Part shown: one piece after another, positions 1 through 7,404 of the stretch
Position numbering within the stretch: the stretch's first letter is position 1
Layout: each line of letters begins with the position of its first letter
Source of the DNA: DASTSN01 sp035760665
Lineage (GTDB): Bacteria; Bacteroidota; Bacteroidia; Chitinophagales; Chitinophagaceae
Direction: 5' to 3'
Length of the DNA stretch: 52,123 nt
Assembly (NCBI GenBank): GCA_035760665.1
Contig: DASTSN010000032.1
Span: 1 to 52,123 of the forward strand
Translations under genes and position numbers: made by a program
The notes under the pieces: model-generated
Told to the model about the DNA's origin: nothing
The model's database searches: none
What the model saw: only the letters and a program-made list of their open reading frames with translations

Positions 1-886
1 AGCTTTTGCAGATATTAAACCGGGGGAAGCCTTTGAGTTCATCAACGATCATGACCCCAAGCCCTTGTATTACCAGTTGCTGGGTGAGCGGGGTAATGTT
101 TTTCAATGGGAATACATAGAAAAGGGGCCAGACTGGTGGCGTGTCAAGATTACAAAAAATAAGGCTGAAACAGAGCAGCCCACAGTGGGGCAACTGGCAG
201 CCTCTGATTATCGCAAAGCGCAGGTATTTAAAAAGTACGGACTGGATTTTTGCTGTGGCGGAAAAAAAACAGTGGAACAGGCTTGTGCTGAAAAAAACAT
301 CCTGGCAGAAACTGTTTTGACGGAGTTAAAAGCTGCAGAACAGCAACCGGGCAGTCAGCAATTGAACTTCAACGATTGGGATCCTGGCTTCCTGGCCGAT
401 TTTATTGTGAATAACCATCATGCCTATGTGAAAAAATCATTGCAGCCCCTGCAGGAGCTTGCCACCAAAGTAGCAAAGGTCCATGGGGAAAACCATCCTG
501 AAACAAAGGCCATTGCAACTATTTTCAACCAGGTGGCGCAGGAATTATCTTCACACCTGGGAAAAGAAGAGCAGGTACTCTTTCCCTATATCAAGAGTCT
601 TGTCCAGCAAAAGAGTGCAGCCCGGCAAGCTGCCTTTTCTGCTCCCTTTGGTACCGTTCAGCAACCGGTTTCCATGATGGAGCACGAGCATGAACAGGTA
701 GGAAAAAATATGGCCTACATTAACCAGCTGACCAACGGGTACAGCCTTCCGGCCGGTGCCTGTTCATCCTACACCTTATTGTATAAATGGCTGCATGAAT
801 TTGAAGATGATTTACTGCAGCACGTACATCTTGAAAACAATATTTTATTTCCCAAAGCTATTGAACTGGAAAAACAAATAGCATGA
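1..886 (+). CDS. ric: DUF2249-Ric fusion, di-iron Fe-S cluster repair protein (5' partial)
   Basis: The reading frame is open from base 2, so the gene starts left of the window; the TTG at 65 is internal. The first visible ~40 residues (FEFINDHDPKPLYYQL, then WEYIEKGPDWWRV) are the end of a DUF2249 domain. A ScdA_N/DUF542 domain follows with the conserved DFCCGG cysteine pair, then a hemerythrin-like helical domain with spaced His/Glu ligands (NHHAY, SSHLGKEEQVLFP, MEHEHEQ, HVHLENNILFP). This is the Ric/YtfE/ScdA/DnrN family, cytoplasmic di-iron proteins that repair Fe-S clusters after NO or oxidative damage. It overlaps the next hemerythrin gene by 4 bases (ATGA), which indicates translational coupling. 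The operon ends in an NsrR-like NO sensor, which fits NO-responsive expression. The family call is firm; the N-terminal extent is unknown. Confidence 0.92.
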   Translation, partial: AFADIKPGEAFEFINDHDPKPLYYQLLGERGNVFQWEYIEKGPDWWRVKITKNKAETEQPTVGQLAASDYRKAQVFKKYGLDFCCGGKKTVEQACAEKNILAETVLTELKAAEQQPGSQQLNFNDWDPGFLADFIVNNHHAYVKKSLQPLQELATKVAKVHGENHPETKAIATIFNQVAQELSSHLGKEEQVLFPYIKSLVQQKSAARQAAFSAPFGTVQQPVSMMEHEHEQVGKNMAYINQLTNGYSLPAGACSSYTLLYKWLHEFEDDLLQHVHLENNILFPKAIELEKQIA

Positions 887-1368
887 CAACCGAAAAAAAA
901 CCAATAAAACGATCTCCTTACATCGTTGCCTTGTCGAGAGACCACCATCATACACTTTTACTTTGCTGGAAAATACGCCAGGGAATTGCCAAAAATATTG
1001 CTGCGGCCCGTATAGCAGCATATGCATTACATTTCGACAAACTTTTTTTAAAAACACATTTCCGGCAGGAAGAGGAATTATTATTTACCAAGTTACCGCC
1101 TGTTGATGAACTGGGCCGGCAAGGCATCGGTGAGCATGCATCTATACGGGCTTTATTAGAGAAAATTAGTTTGCAACCTTCCTATGCGGCATTAAATGAA
1201 TTTGCATTTGAACTGGATAATCATATCAGGTTTGAAGAGCGTACTCTATTTCCGCATATTGAGAAAAAATTGTCAGAGCAGCAACTGCAATACGCAGCTG
1301 AAGTGCTGGATAAAGAACATCAGTCGCCGGACGATAACTGGGAGGATATTTTCTGGGAAAAACAATAA
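883..1368 (+). CDS. Hemerythrin-domain protein
   Basis: This 161-residue cytoplasmic protein has a four-helix hemerythrin (HHE) pattern: RDHHHTLLLCWKI near residue 20, HFRQEEELLF near 60, HASIRALLEKI near 86, and HIRFEERTLFPHIEKKL near 110-126. These are the usual HxxxE/HxxxxE spacings for a non-heme di-iron site. The ATG overlaps the stop of the Ric-type gene by 4 bases, so the two are probably translated together. Such proteins bind O2 or NO or act in iron and NO homeostasis; with Ric upstream and an NsrR-like regulator downstream, a role in NO detoxification or scavenging is the likely inference. The substrate cannot be read from sequence. Confidence 0.85.
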   Translation: MTTEKKPIKRSPYIVALSRDHHHTLLLCWKIRQGIAKNIAAARIAAYALHFDKLFLKTHFRQEEELLFTKLPPVDELGRQGIGEHASIRALLEKISLQPSYAALNEFAFELDNHIRFEERTLFPHIEKKLSEQQLQYAAEVLDKEHQSPDDNWEDIFWEKQ

Positions 1369-1385
1369 ATGTATACCTGAAGAGG

Positions 1386-2198
1386 ATGAAAATTACGGCC
1401 AATACAAAAATTGCTGCCTTACTCAGACAAAACCCGGATTCACTGGATGCAATCATTTCGATTAATCAGAAATTTGAAAAACTGAGAAACCCGTTGCTGC
1501 GCAAGTTAATGGCAGGGAGAACATCGCTGGCGCAAGCAGCCAAAATTGGCCAGGTACCCATTGATCGTTTTTTTGAAGTATTGGCGCCCCTGGGTTTTGA
1601 GGTAGATATTTCTGTGCTGGCTGACGACAACGGCCCGGGGGATGTGCAGAGGCCCGATTGGCTTATGCATGCAAATCCCGATCGAATTCGGCCATTGGAT
1701 GTGCGTCCGATGCTGGCGCATAATAAAGATCCGCTGCAGTTGATTATACAGGAACTTCAGCATCTACCGCCAGGGTATATTTTGCAATTGATCAACAGTT
1801 TCGAACCTACGCCACTGATATCCTTGCTCGAAAAAAAGGGATATAACAGTTTTGTCGAATGGCCAGATAACAATGTCGTGCATACATTTTTATATTTGCC
1901 TACTCTTCAAAAGAAATCACAACCGTCGGCCCCGTTGCTGCAGAATGATTTTGAAACCTGCCCCGATAATTTTAAAAATAACCTGGTGGAGCTTGATGTA
2001 AGGGCACTTGAAATGCCTTTACCGATGCTGACGATCCTGGAGGAGTTAGAGCAGCTTCCCAAAGAAAAGGCGTTGTACGTTTTTCATAAAAGGGTGCCGG
2101 TGTACCTCCTCGATGAATTAAAGACAAAACAATTTGAATACCGTTTAAAAGAAATCCAGCCGGGGGAGGTACATCTCCTGATTTGGAAAACTGAATAA
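1386..2198 (+). CDS. DUF1858 - DUF2249 - DUF2249 protein
   Basis: This soluble 270-residue protein has no signal peptide. Residues ~1-75 resemble DUF1858 (start MKITANTKIAALLRQNPDS, ending in a helical LAQAAKIGQVPIDRFF segment). Residues ~105-175 resemble DUF2249 (PLDVRPM, then LPPGYILQLINSFEPTPL), and residues ~200-270 are a second DUF2249-like copy (LVELDVRALEMPLPM, then LPKEKALYVFHKRVP, ending EVHLLIWK). DUF2249 is the small alpha/beta domain also present at the front of the first gene. An AGAGG element precedes the ATG. It sits 3 bases before the membrane-protein gene, so it is within the operon. DUF2249 is a TusA-like fold often found with hemerythrin and Ric; its molecular function is unproven. 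Confidence 0.8.
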   Translation: MKITANTKIAALLRQNPDSLDAIISINQKFEKLRNPLLRKLMAGRTSLAQAAKIGQVPIDRFFEVLAPLGFEVDISVLADDNGPGDVQRPDWLMHANPDRIRPLDVRPMLAHNKDPLQLIIQELQHLPPGYILQLINSFEPTPLISLLEKKGYNSFVEWPDNNVVHTFLYLPTLQKKSQPSAPLLQNDFETCPDNFKNNLVELDVRALEMPLPMLTILEELEQLPKEKALYVFHKRVPVYLLDELKTKQFEYRLKEIQPGEVHLLIWKTE

Positions 2199-2201
2199 TA
2201 C

Positions 2202-3503
2202 ATGTTTACCACAAGCCCAGCAAACAGTACTCAAAAAACGACTTCCTGGAAAATCGTCGTGCCGTTTTACAGCTATGCGGCACTGTCATTTCTGGGTTTG
2301 ACGATTTTATTGTTGTTTGCTGGCGATTCGTTTAGCGGGCATTATTTTCAGCCCCGGTTACTGGCAATCACACACATGGCAACACTGGGCTGGGGCACGA
2401 TGATAATACTCGGTGCCAGTCACCAGTTGTTACCGGTATTAGTTGATGGTAAACTTTACAGCGAGAAACTGGCTAAGGCCACTTTTATCACTTGCGCAAT
2501 TGGCATACCGTTGCTGGTATACAATTTTTGGTATTTTCAAACAGTCTGGCTGATGCAGGCCGGAGCAGTATTGGTTTTGTCGGGTTTCCTGTTGTTTGCA
2601 CTGAATGTTTTTCGCAGTATCTGGAACAGTAATGCATTGCAGGTACAGGTATATTTTTTATTTACAGCGACGCTTTGGTTGTGCCTGACGGCCCTGCTGG
2701 GTACGTTGCTGGTATTTAATTTTACTTATAACCTTTTTAGTGTATCACACTTGGAGTATTTGCGTTTGCATGCACACATGGGATTGGTTGGCTGGTTTTT
2801 GATGCTGGTCGCCGGCGTAGCTTCCCGCCTGCTGCCGATGTTTATGATTTCAAAATACAGCAATGATAAACTTCTCTGGAGAATATTCTGGCTCATCAAT
2901 GGCGGATTGGTTCTCTTTTTGGTTGATGTGATGTTTGCCGGGATCACGTACCGGGTATACTTGTACCTCTGTATGCTACTGGCAGGTATTTTACTATTTG
3001 TTGTGTACTGCCGCCAAGCCTGGAAGCAGCGAATCCGGAAAAAAGTTGAAGCGCCAGTCAAATTATCATTAGCTGCAGTGGCCCTGCTGATGCTACCCCT
3101 GATTACAGCCGCTTTCCTGATCATCCAGATTATAACGGGCAGCCACATGGCTTTAAGGTTAAGTGTCGTATACGGAAGCCTGTTTCTACTGGGATGGTTA
3201 ACCGCCATTATTCTTGGAATGACGTTTAAAACTTTGCCGTTCATTATCTGGAATAAAGTATATCAGCGGTTGTCAGGTAAGCAGGCTACACCATCACCGA
3301 AAGATTTATTCAGTAACCGGCTGATTACATGGCAAATCATTTTCTACGTACCTGGCTTTATCTTGGTAGAAATGGGTATTCTTTTGCAAAATTCGGTATT
3401 GTTAAAAACTGGTTCTGTATTGCTGCTGGCAACAGCTATTGTATATAATGTAAATGTGGGAAAACTGGTCTTTCACAGACTGAAACGCCGGATTGCTCTA
3501 TGA
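2202..3503 (+). CDS. Polytopic heme-copper oxidase subunit I-like / NnrS-like membrane protein
   Basis: This 433-residue protein has about 12 hydrophobic segments. Histidines sit in or beside helices: THMATLGWG and GASHQLLPVL (residues ~60-85), LRLHAHMGLVGWF with VASRLLP (~188-212), and TGSHMAL (~315). This His pattern and the GW motifs recall heme-copper oxidase subunit I (CcoN/NorB superfamily) and NnrS, a heme- and copper-containing membrane protein of NO metabolism. It starts 3 bases after the DUF2249 gene and overlaps the DUF59 gene by 4 bases. No subunit II is encoded nearby. Placement between NO-repair genes and an NsrR-like gene suggests NO binding or reduction, or protection from NO. 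The family name is tentative; topology and operon placement are firm. Confidence 0.7.
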   Translation: MFTTSPANSTQKTTSWKIVVPFYSYAALSFLGLTILLLFAGDSFSGHYFQPRLLAITHMATLGWGTMIILGASHQLLPVLVDGKLYSEKLAKATFITCAIGIPLLVYNFWYFQTVWLMQAGAVLVLSGFLLFALNVFRSIWNSNALQVQVYFLFTATLWLCLTALLGTLLVFNFTYNLFSVSHLEYLRLHAHMGLVGWFLMLVAGVASRLLPMFMISKYSNDKLLWRIFWLINGGLVLFLVDVMFAGITYRVYLYLCMLLAGILLFVVYCRQAWKQRIRKKVEAPVKLSLAAVALLMLPLITAAFLIIQIITGSHMALRLSVVYGSLFLLGWLTAIILGMTFKTLPFIIWNKVYQRLSGKQATPSPKDLFSNRLITWQIIFYVPGFILVEMGILLQNSVLLKTGSVLLLATAIVYNVNVGKLVFHRLKRRIAL

Positions 3504-3823
3504 GGACGATCACTAACGATATAATCCTTGCCGGCAAAGCGCTGGAGCAACTTAAAACCGTATATGATCCTGAGCTGGGGTTGAATGTAGTTGATCTGGG
3601 TTTGATTTACCAACTGGATTTTGATCGTTTGAGCAGAACCATATTTGTGGAAATGACCCTCACGACCCGGTTTTGCCCAATGGGGGAGTCCATTACAGCA
3701 GGAGTACAGCAATGCCTCGGAAATGTATTTGAAGCTTATACGATAGATTTGCATTTGACCTTCGATCCACCGTGGAATGCCGGTCTGATTTCTGAGGAAG
3801 GAAAAAAACAACTGGAACAATAA
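3500..3823 (+). CDS. DUF59/MIP18-family Fe-S cluster assembly factor
   Basis: This 107-residue protein is a single MIP18/DUF59 domain: KTVYDPELGLNVVDLGLIYQ near residues 18-37 is the hallmark segment, with EMTLTTRFCPMGE carrying the conserved cysteine region and FDPPWNAGLISEEGK at the end. Relatives (SufT, the PaaD-like family, CIA2) help mature Fe-S proteins. Its ATG overlaps the stop of the preceding membrane-protein gene (ATGA), and it lies 5 bases before the Rrf2 regulator. In this operon it may help rebuild clusters damaged by NO, beside the Ric protein. It is too short to be a SufT with extra domains. Family confident, partner inferred. Confidence 0.88.
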   Translation: MRTITNDIILAGKALEQLKTVYDPELGLNVVDLGLIYQLDFDRLSRTIFVEMTLTTRFCPMGESITAGVQQCLGNVFEAYTIDLHLTFDPPWNAGLISEEGKKQLEQ

Positions 3824-3828
3824 ATATT

Positions 3829-4266
3829 ATGTTGTCTTATACCTGTAAAGCCGCTGTGAAAGCTGTATTGTTTCTTGCCACCAAAAATGGAGAGATAAAA
3901 TGCAGTATCAAGGAAATTGCCGAAGCCATCCAGGCTTCTGAGCACACTGCTGCTAAAATGCTGCAGCAGTTGGCGAAGCAGGGAATTATCAGCTCCACCA
4001 AGGGGCCTTCAGGAGGTTTTTTTGTCACAGAAATACAGTTGCAGGCGCCGGTTATAGAAATTGTTTCTGCGATCGATGGAAAAAATATTTTTACTGAATG
4101 CGGGTTAGGCTTAAGCAAATGTTCCGCCACACATCCTTGTCCCATACATTACCAATACAAAGAAGCAAGAGAAAAAATCAAATTGCTTTTTGAGAAAACG
4201 ACCATCCAGGACTTGTCATTGAAATTAAAAAAAGGCCAGGCCTTTATTGCGGATGATATCTTTTAA
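3829..4266 (+). CDS. Rrf2-family regulator, NsrR-like NO sensor
   Basis: This 145-residue protein has an N-terminal winged helix (MLSYTCKAAVKAVLFLA, then IKEIAEAIQASEHTAAKMLQQL, wing KGPSGGFFV) typical of Rrf2 proteins. Cysteines C91, C98 and C104 (ECGLGLSKC, THPCPIH) lie where NsrR and IscR bind an Fe-S cluster; the first gap is six residues and the second five. In NsrR, cluster nitrosylation by NO relieves repression. Being last in an operon of NO-repair genes and just upstream of nirK, it is probably their regulator. The Rrf2 family is certain; NO as signal is inferred from cysteines and context, and IscR-like or RsrR-like sensing is the alternative. Confidence 0.88.
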   Translation: MLSYTCKAAVKAVLFLATKNGEIKCSIKEIAEAIQASEHTAAKMLQQLAKQGIISSTKGPSGGFFVTEIQLQAPVIEIVSAIDGKNIFTECGLGLSKCSATHPCPIHYQYKEAREKIKLLFEKTTIQDLSLKLKKGQAFIADDIF

Positions 4267-4497
4267 TCGTCCCTTGCAACCAGCCGTGAATGAGAATTTC
4301 GGTAACGAATATGATGGCGCTATCTAAGTTTGCGCAATTTTTTTGCAACAGCTATTAAATTGTTTTATAAATTTAATAACTGAAAGCACTCTCACTGAAA
4401 ACGCGATTACAGATTATTTTCTATCTGGCGGCTGATTAGCAATAGCATCCAAGGCCTTCGAACGGATTTTTTTACGTTAACTACAAAATGAAATACG
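4267..4497 (+). promoter_or_regulatory. Intergenic regulatory region upstream of nirK
   Basis: This 231-base AT-rich gap separates the regulator gene from nirK. It contains an inverted repeat TTAAATT-N8-AATTTAA at 4355-4376 and, 18 bases upstream, the palindrome TTGCGCAA (4330-4337) followed by TTTTGCAA. Either could be an operator for the adjacent NsrR-like protein or a Crp/Fnr-type regulator. I could not place a convincing TTTG-N19-TAnnTTTG promoter. The repeat is visible; its role is inferred. Confidence 0.4.
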
Positions 4498-5529
4498 ATG
4501 AAAAAGAAACTTCTTCTTCCGGCATCTTTAGCCATCTTATTAATAGCCTGCAACCAGCAAAATGCAGGTAACGAAAATAAGCAAATGGTTTTGGGCAGCC
4601 CGGAAGCAACTGTCAGCACCACAGCAGATACAAGCAGAACGCCCTATGGCCCGATTGCCTATGCGCCTGCAGTGCCGGCAGCATCTCCCGCAGATACCGT
4701 AGATGTAAAGATTGACGTAGTGCACAATTTATTTCATGTCAATAAAGATGTGGCTTTCACTGCATGGATGTTTGGTGACTCCATACCAGGTCCGGTCCTG
4801 AAAGTTAGGGTAGGACAAACGATCCGTTTTTCCATGACCGACCGCTCAAATGATACCATGCAGAATATGGCAATGCATATCAATATGATGCCTATGCCGC
4901 ATTCGATCGATTTTCATGCAGCTATGGTCAATCCGGCAGATAAATACAGGAGCATTTCGCCTGGTGAAACAATCCATTTTACCTGGACAGCCAATTACCC
5001 TGGCGTATTTATGTATCACTGCGGTACGCCGATGGTTTTAATGCACATGATCTACGGCATGGTGGGTATGGTGATCGTAGAGCCGAAAGAGGGATTTCCC
5101 GGTAAAGCGGACAAAGAATTTGCCTTTCTTCAAAACGAATATTATTTAAAAAAGAGCGGTGCGAATTTTACACCTGATACAGCGCTTGCACGCCTGAAGC
5201 AGCCCAGTTTTGTGGCGTTTAATGGGAAAGCTGCGCAATATGTAACCAGGCCTATTCATGTAAAAGCCGGCGAGAGGGTAAGGGTGTATATTTTAAATGC
5301 CGGTCCGAATAATGCTACGAGCTTTCACGTAATCGGAACTATTTTCGATAAAGTTTGGCTGGACGGAAACCCGGTAAACGAACTGCATGGCATGCAGGCA
5401 ATTTATCTCGGTCCTGCTACTGGTGCTATTGCCGAATTTGTGCTGCCGGAAAAGGGACGTTATACCTTTGTAGATCATTCGTTTGCTGATGCTGAAATGG
5501 GAGCGATTGGTGTTTTTGTAGCAGATTAA
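4498..5529 (+). CDS. nirK: Copper-containing nitrite reductase, lipoprotein (NirK)
   Basis: NirK reduces nitrite to NO. The 343-residue protein begins with a lipoprotein signal (LLIAC, lipidated C18), so it is probably anchored facing the periplasm. Two cupredoxin domains carry all NirK hallmarks. Type 1 copper: H135, C175, H183, M188 (MPHSIDFH, FMYHCGTP, MHMIYGM). Type 2 copper: H140, H174 and H327 (FVDHSF). The catalytic pair matches D138 and H277 (SFHVIG). Spacing follows the Alcaligenes enzyme closely (H95, D98, H100, H135, C136, H145, M150, H255, H306). A Met-rich stretch lies at residues 121-143. The gene follows the NsrR-like regulator, suggesting NO-linked control, and a strong hairpin follows its stop. 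No heme or azurin domain is fused. Confidence 0.93.
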   Translation: MKKKLLLPASLAILLIACNQQNAGNENKQMVLGSPEATVSTTADTSRTPYGPIAYAPAVPAASPADTVDVKIDVVHNLFHVNKDVAFTAWMFGDSIPGPVLKVRVGQTIRFSMTDRSNDTMQNMAMHINMMPMPHSIDFHAAMVNPADKYRSISPGETIHFTWTANYPGVFMYHCGTPMVLMHMIYGMVGMVIVEPKEGFPGKADKEFAFLQNEYYLKKSGANFTPDTALARLKQPSFVAFNGKAAQYVTRPIHVKAGERVRVYILNAGPNNATSFHVIGTIFDKVWLDGNPVNELHGMQAIYLGPATGAIAEFVLPEKGRYTFVDHSFADAEMGAIGVFVAD

Positions 5530-5555
5530 TGAATGGATACCAACAAAAACTACCA

Positions 5556-5614
5556 TAAGCACATTGCAGGATAAAGATGGTTCCTGTTTCCTGCAATGTG
5601 CTTACCTTTTGTTT
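5556..5614 (+). terminator. Rho-independent-type terminator after nirK
   Basis: Perfect 15-base arms at 5556-5570 (TAAGCACATTGCAGG) and 5590-5604 (CCTGCAATGTGCTTA) flank a 19-base loop and are followed by a T-rich run (CCTTTTGTTTT). It lies 26 bases after the nirK stop. The stem makes an upstream in-frame ATG at 5577 an unlikely start for the next gene. Confidence 0.8.
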
Positions 5615-5627
5615 TGAACGAGCCTGT

Positions 5628-6854
5628 ATGATTAAAAGACGGAATTTTTGGATTACTGTATCACTGCTGAACCTGTGCATTGTTGCACTCTACGGTTTTT
5701 CGCTTCGGACCAAGTTCCTTGTCCCGGTTTCGTTTATTGATTACCGTAATGTACTGAGTGCCCATTCACATTTTGCCTTTGGCGGATGGGTAGCTTTGTC
5801 GCTGATGATTTTGTTTGTTTATGTTTTACTGCCGTCAGCGTTTAGCCGGCGGCGGCTCTACCAGTGGATATTTGCTGCTATTGAAATTACAGCGCTGGGT
5901 ATGGCTTTTACATTTCCTTTCCAGGGATATGCTGGGCCGTCTTTCACGTTTTCTACTTTATTCCTGCTGGCAGCGTTTGTTTTTTGCTGGGTGTTTGTCA
6001 ATGACATCATGCTGGCAAAACGACACCGCGTGATTACCATCCTGGCGATTGCGGCACTGGCCAGTTTTGTATTATCAACACTTGGTACATTGGGCATTAC
6101 CTATGTATTATTGTCCAAAGTACCTGATTCATTGCTGTACAGAGATTCACTGTATACATTTTTACATTTCCAGTACAATGGTTTTTTTACATTGTCGGTA
6201 TTTGCCTTGCTGGCAAATGAGTTGGAAAAAAAACTGACTCCCCAGTTGGAAAAGCAGCTTTACAGGTTTACACTCTTTCTTTGTCTTTCTATCCCGCCTT
6301 CGCTTTTTCTTTCGCTGCTCTGGCATCCGCATCAGCCCTTGTTCCAGGTACTGGCCGTTGCCGGTTGCCTGCTGATTGTGGCAACACTTTACTTTTTTTT
6401 CAAATTACTACCGGCTGTTAAAGAGTCCGTCCGTACTTTTCATCCCATTGCGAAAACTATGTTTTGGATGGCGATGGTTTCTTTTTTAATAAAAATGTTA
6501 TTGCAGACCGGTACCCTCATCCCGGATCTTGCCCATGCCATTTATGGCAACCGTCCCGTGATTATCGGCTTTTTACACCTGGTATTTCTTGGTTTGGTTA
6601 CCTTTTATATATTATCGGTTTATATTCAGCAAAATCTGTTTGCCATGGAAAGGTCTTTTGTGCGGGCAGCTTTTTATGTTTTCGCGGCAGGTATACTTTT
6701 AAATGAATTGTTCCTGATGACGCAAGGCCTGGGAATATTATTAAAATCTGCCAGTTTCATTTTTCCCTGGCTGTTATGGGGAGCGGCGGCTGTATTACTG
6801 TCCGGCAGTATTTTACTGGCTGCTGCGCGGCTTACCAGTAAACCCGTTAAATAA
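5628..6854 (+). CDS. Polytopic membrane protein, heme-copper oxidase I-like, nirK neighbour
   Basis: This protein of 408 residues has roughly 12 hydrophobic helices and no soluble domain. I chose the ATG at 5628 (MIKRRNFWITV) because the longer frame from 5577 begins inside the loop of the nirK terminator. Conserved-looking polar sites in helices are NVLSAHSHFAFGGW (residues ~40-53), TFLHFQYNGFF (~170-180), WHPHQPLF (~235) and GFLHLVFLG (~315). The AHSH...GW element recalls the heme-copper oxidase subunit I superfamily, and the protein broadly resembles the gene at 2202-3503, but I cannot assign a family. By position it may take part in NO reduction, heme or copper handling, or electron delivery to NirK. 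Function unknown. Confidence 0.65.
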   Translation: MIKRRNFWITVSLLNLCIVALYGFSLRTKFLVPVSFIDYRNVLSAHSHFAFGGWVALSLMILFVYVLLPSAFSRRRLYQWIFAAIEITALGMAFTFPFQGYAGPSFTFSTLFLLAAFVFCWVFVNDIMLAKRHRVITILAIAALASFVLSTLGTLGITYVLLSKVPDSLLYRDSLYTFLHFQYNGFFTLSVFALLANELEKKLTPQLEKQLYRFTLFLCLSIPPSLFLSLLWHPHQPLFQVLAVAGCLLIVATLYFFFKLLPAVKESVRTFHPIAKTMFWMAMVSFLIKMLLQTGTLIPDLAHAIYGNRPVIIGFLHLVFLGLVTFYILSVYIQQNLFAMERSFVRAAFYVFAAGILLNELFLMTQGLGILLKSASFIFPWLLWGAAAVLLSGSILLAAARLTSKPVK

Positions 6855-6884
6855 AAAAGAGCATACCAACGATATGCCCTTTTT
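6854..6884. terminator. Bidirectional terminator between convergent genes
   Basis: Arms AAAAAGAGCATA (6854-6865) and TATGCCCTTTTT (6873-6884) pair with one A-C mismatch around a 7-base loop. A-tract and T-tract on opposite sides let it end transcription from both the membrane-protein gene and the convergent cytochrome gene. Confidence 0.75.
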
Positions 6885-6912
6885 ATTGTCGAATCAATTT
6901 AGTCGGATAGTG

Positions 6913-7404
6913 TTATTTGTCGCCGTCATTATTCCGCATGAATTCAAGAATCTGGCGTGCTTCATCATCGCTCAGGTGCTGATTCGGCATGCGTACCATA
7001 CATTCTTCCAGCATGGCCTGGGCATGCGGATCTTTGTCAATCATTTCATCTGTATTGGTAACAAAGTTCATGATCCATTCCGGTTTTCTTCTTTTCGTTA
7101 CATCTTTCCAGCCGGGACCTACAAGTTTATCAGTCGTTAATTTATGGCAGGACTGGCATTTTAATTCATAAATCGCCTTCCCTTTGGCTACCAGTCCCTG
7201 GTCAAGCGGGTGCGTAAGCTCCACACTTGTGAATTTACCAACACCTCTTGTACTGTCCAGTTCTGCAGTAGACATGGTGGTTTTGCTGCTGTCGGCCGCT
7301 GTGCTGTTATTAGATGCTGTATTTGTTTCCGTATTGCCTGATCCACAACGGGTAGCTATTATTGCAATAGTAAAAACTGCGGGAATGAGAAGGTTTTTTT
7401 TCAT
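6913..7404 (-). CDS. Monoheme c-type cytochrome, exported
   Basis: This 163-residue protein has an N-terminal hydrophobic signal (MKKNLLIPAVFTIAIIATRC), a low-complexity Thr/Ser linker to about residue 55, and one cytochrome c domain with heme site C83-QS-C86-H87 and a likely distal Met at M139 (VRMPNQ). GPGWKDVTKRRKPEWIMNF and the C-terminal LSDDEARQILEFMRN resemble the small cytochromes found beside nitrous oxide reductase in Bacteroidota. It could donate electrons to NirK or a linked reductase. C20 could be lipidated, but Arg before it is a poor lipobox, so soluble export is equally possible. It converges on the nirK-linked membrane protein and shares its terminator. Confidence 0.88.
   Translation of the reverse strand: MKKNLLIPAVFTIAIIATRCGSGNTETNTASNNSTAADSSKTTMSTAELDSTRGVGKFTSVELTHPLDQGLVAKGKAIYELKCQSCHKLTTDKLVGPGWKDVTKRRKPEWIMNFVTNTDEMIDKDPHAQAMLEECMVRMPNQHLSDDEARQILEFMRNNDGDK

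Noticed and set aside
2726..3244. 172-codon open frame on the minus strand
   Set aside because: Antisense of the polytopic membrane gene; residue composition is that of an inverted membrane gene.
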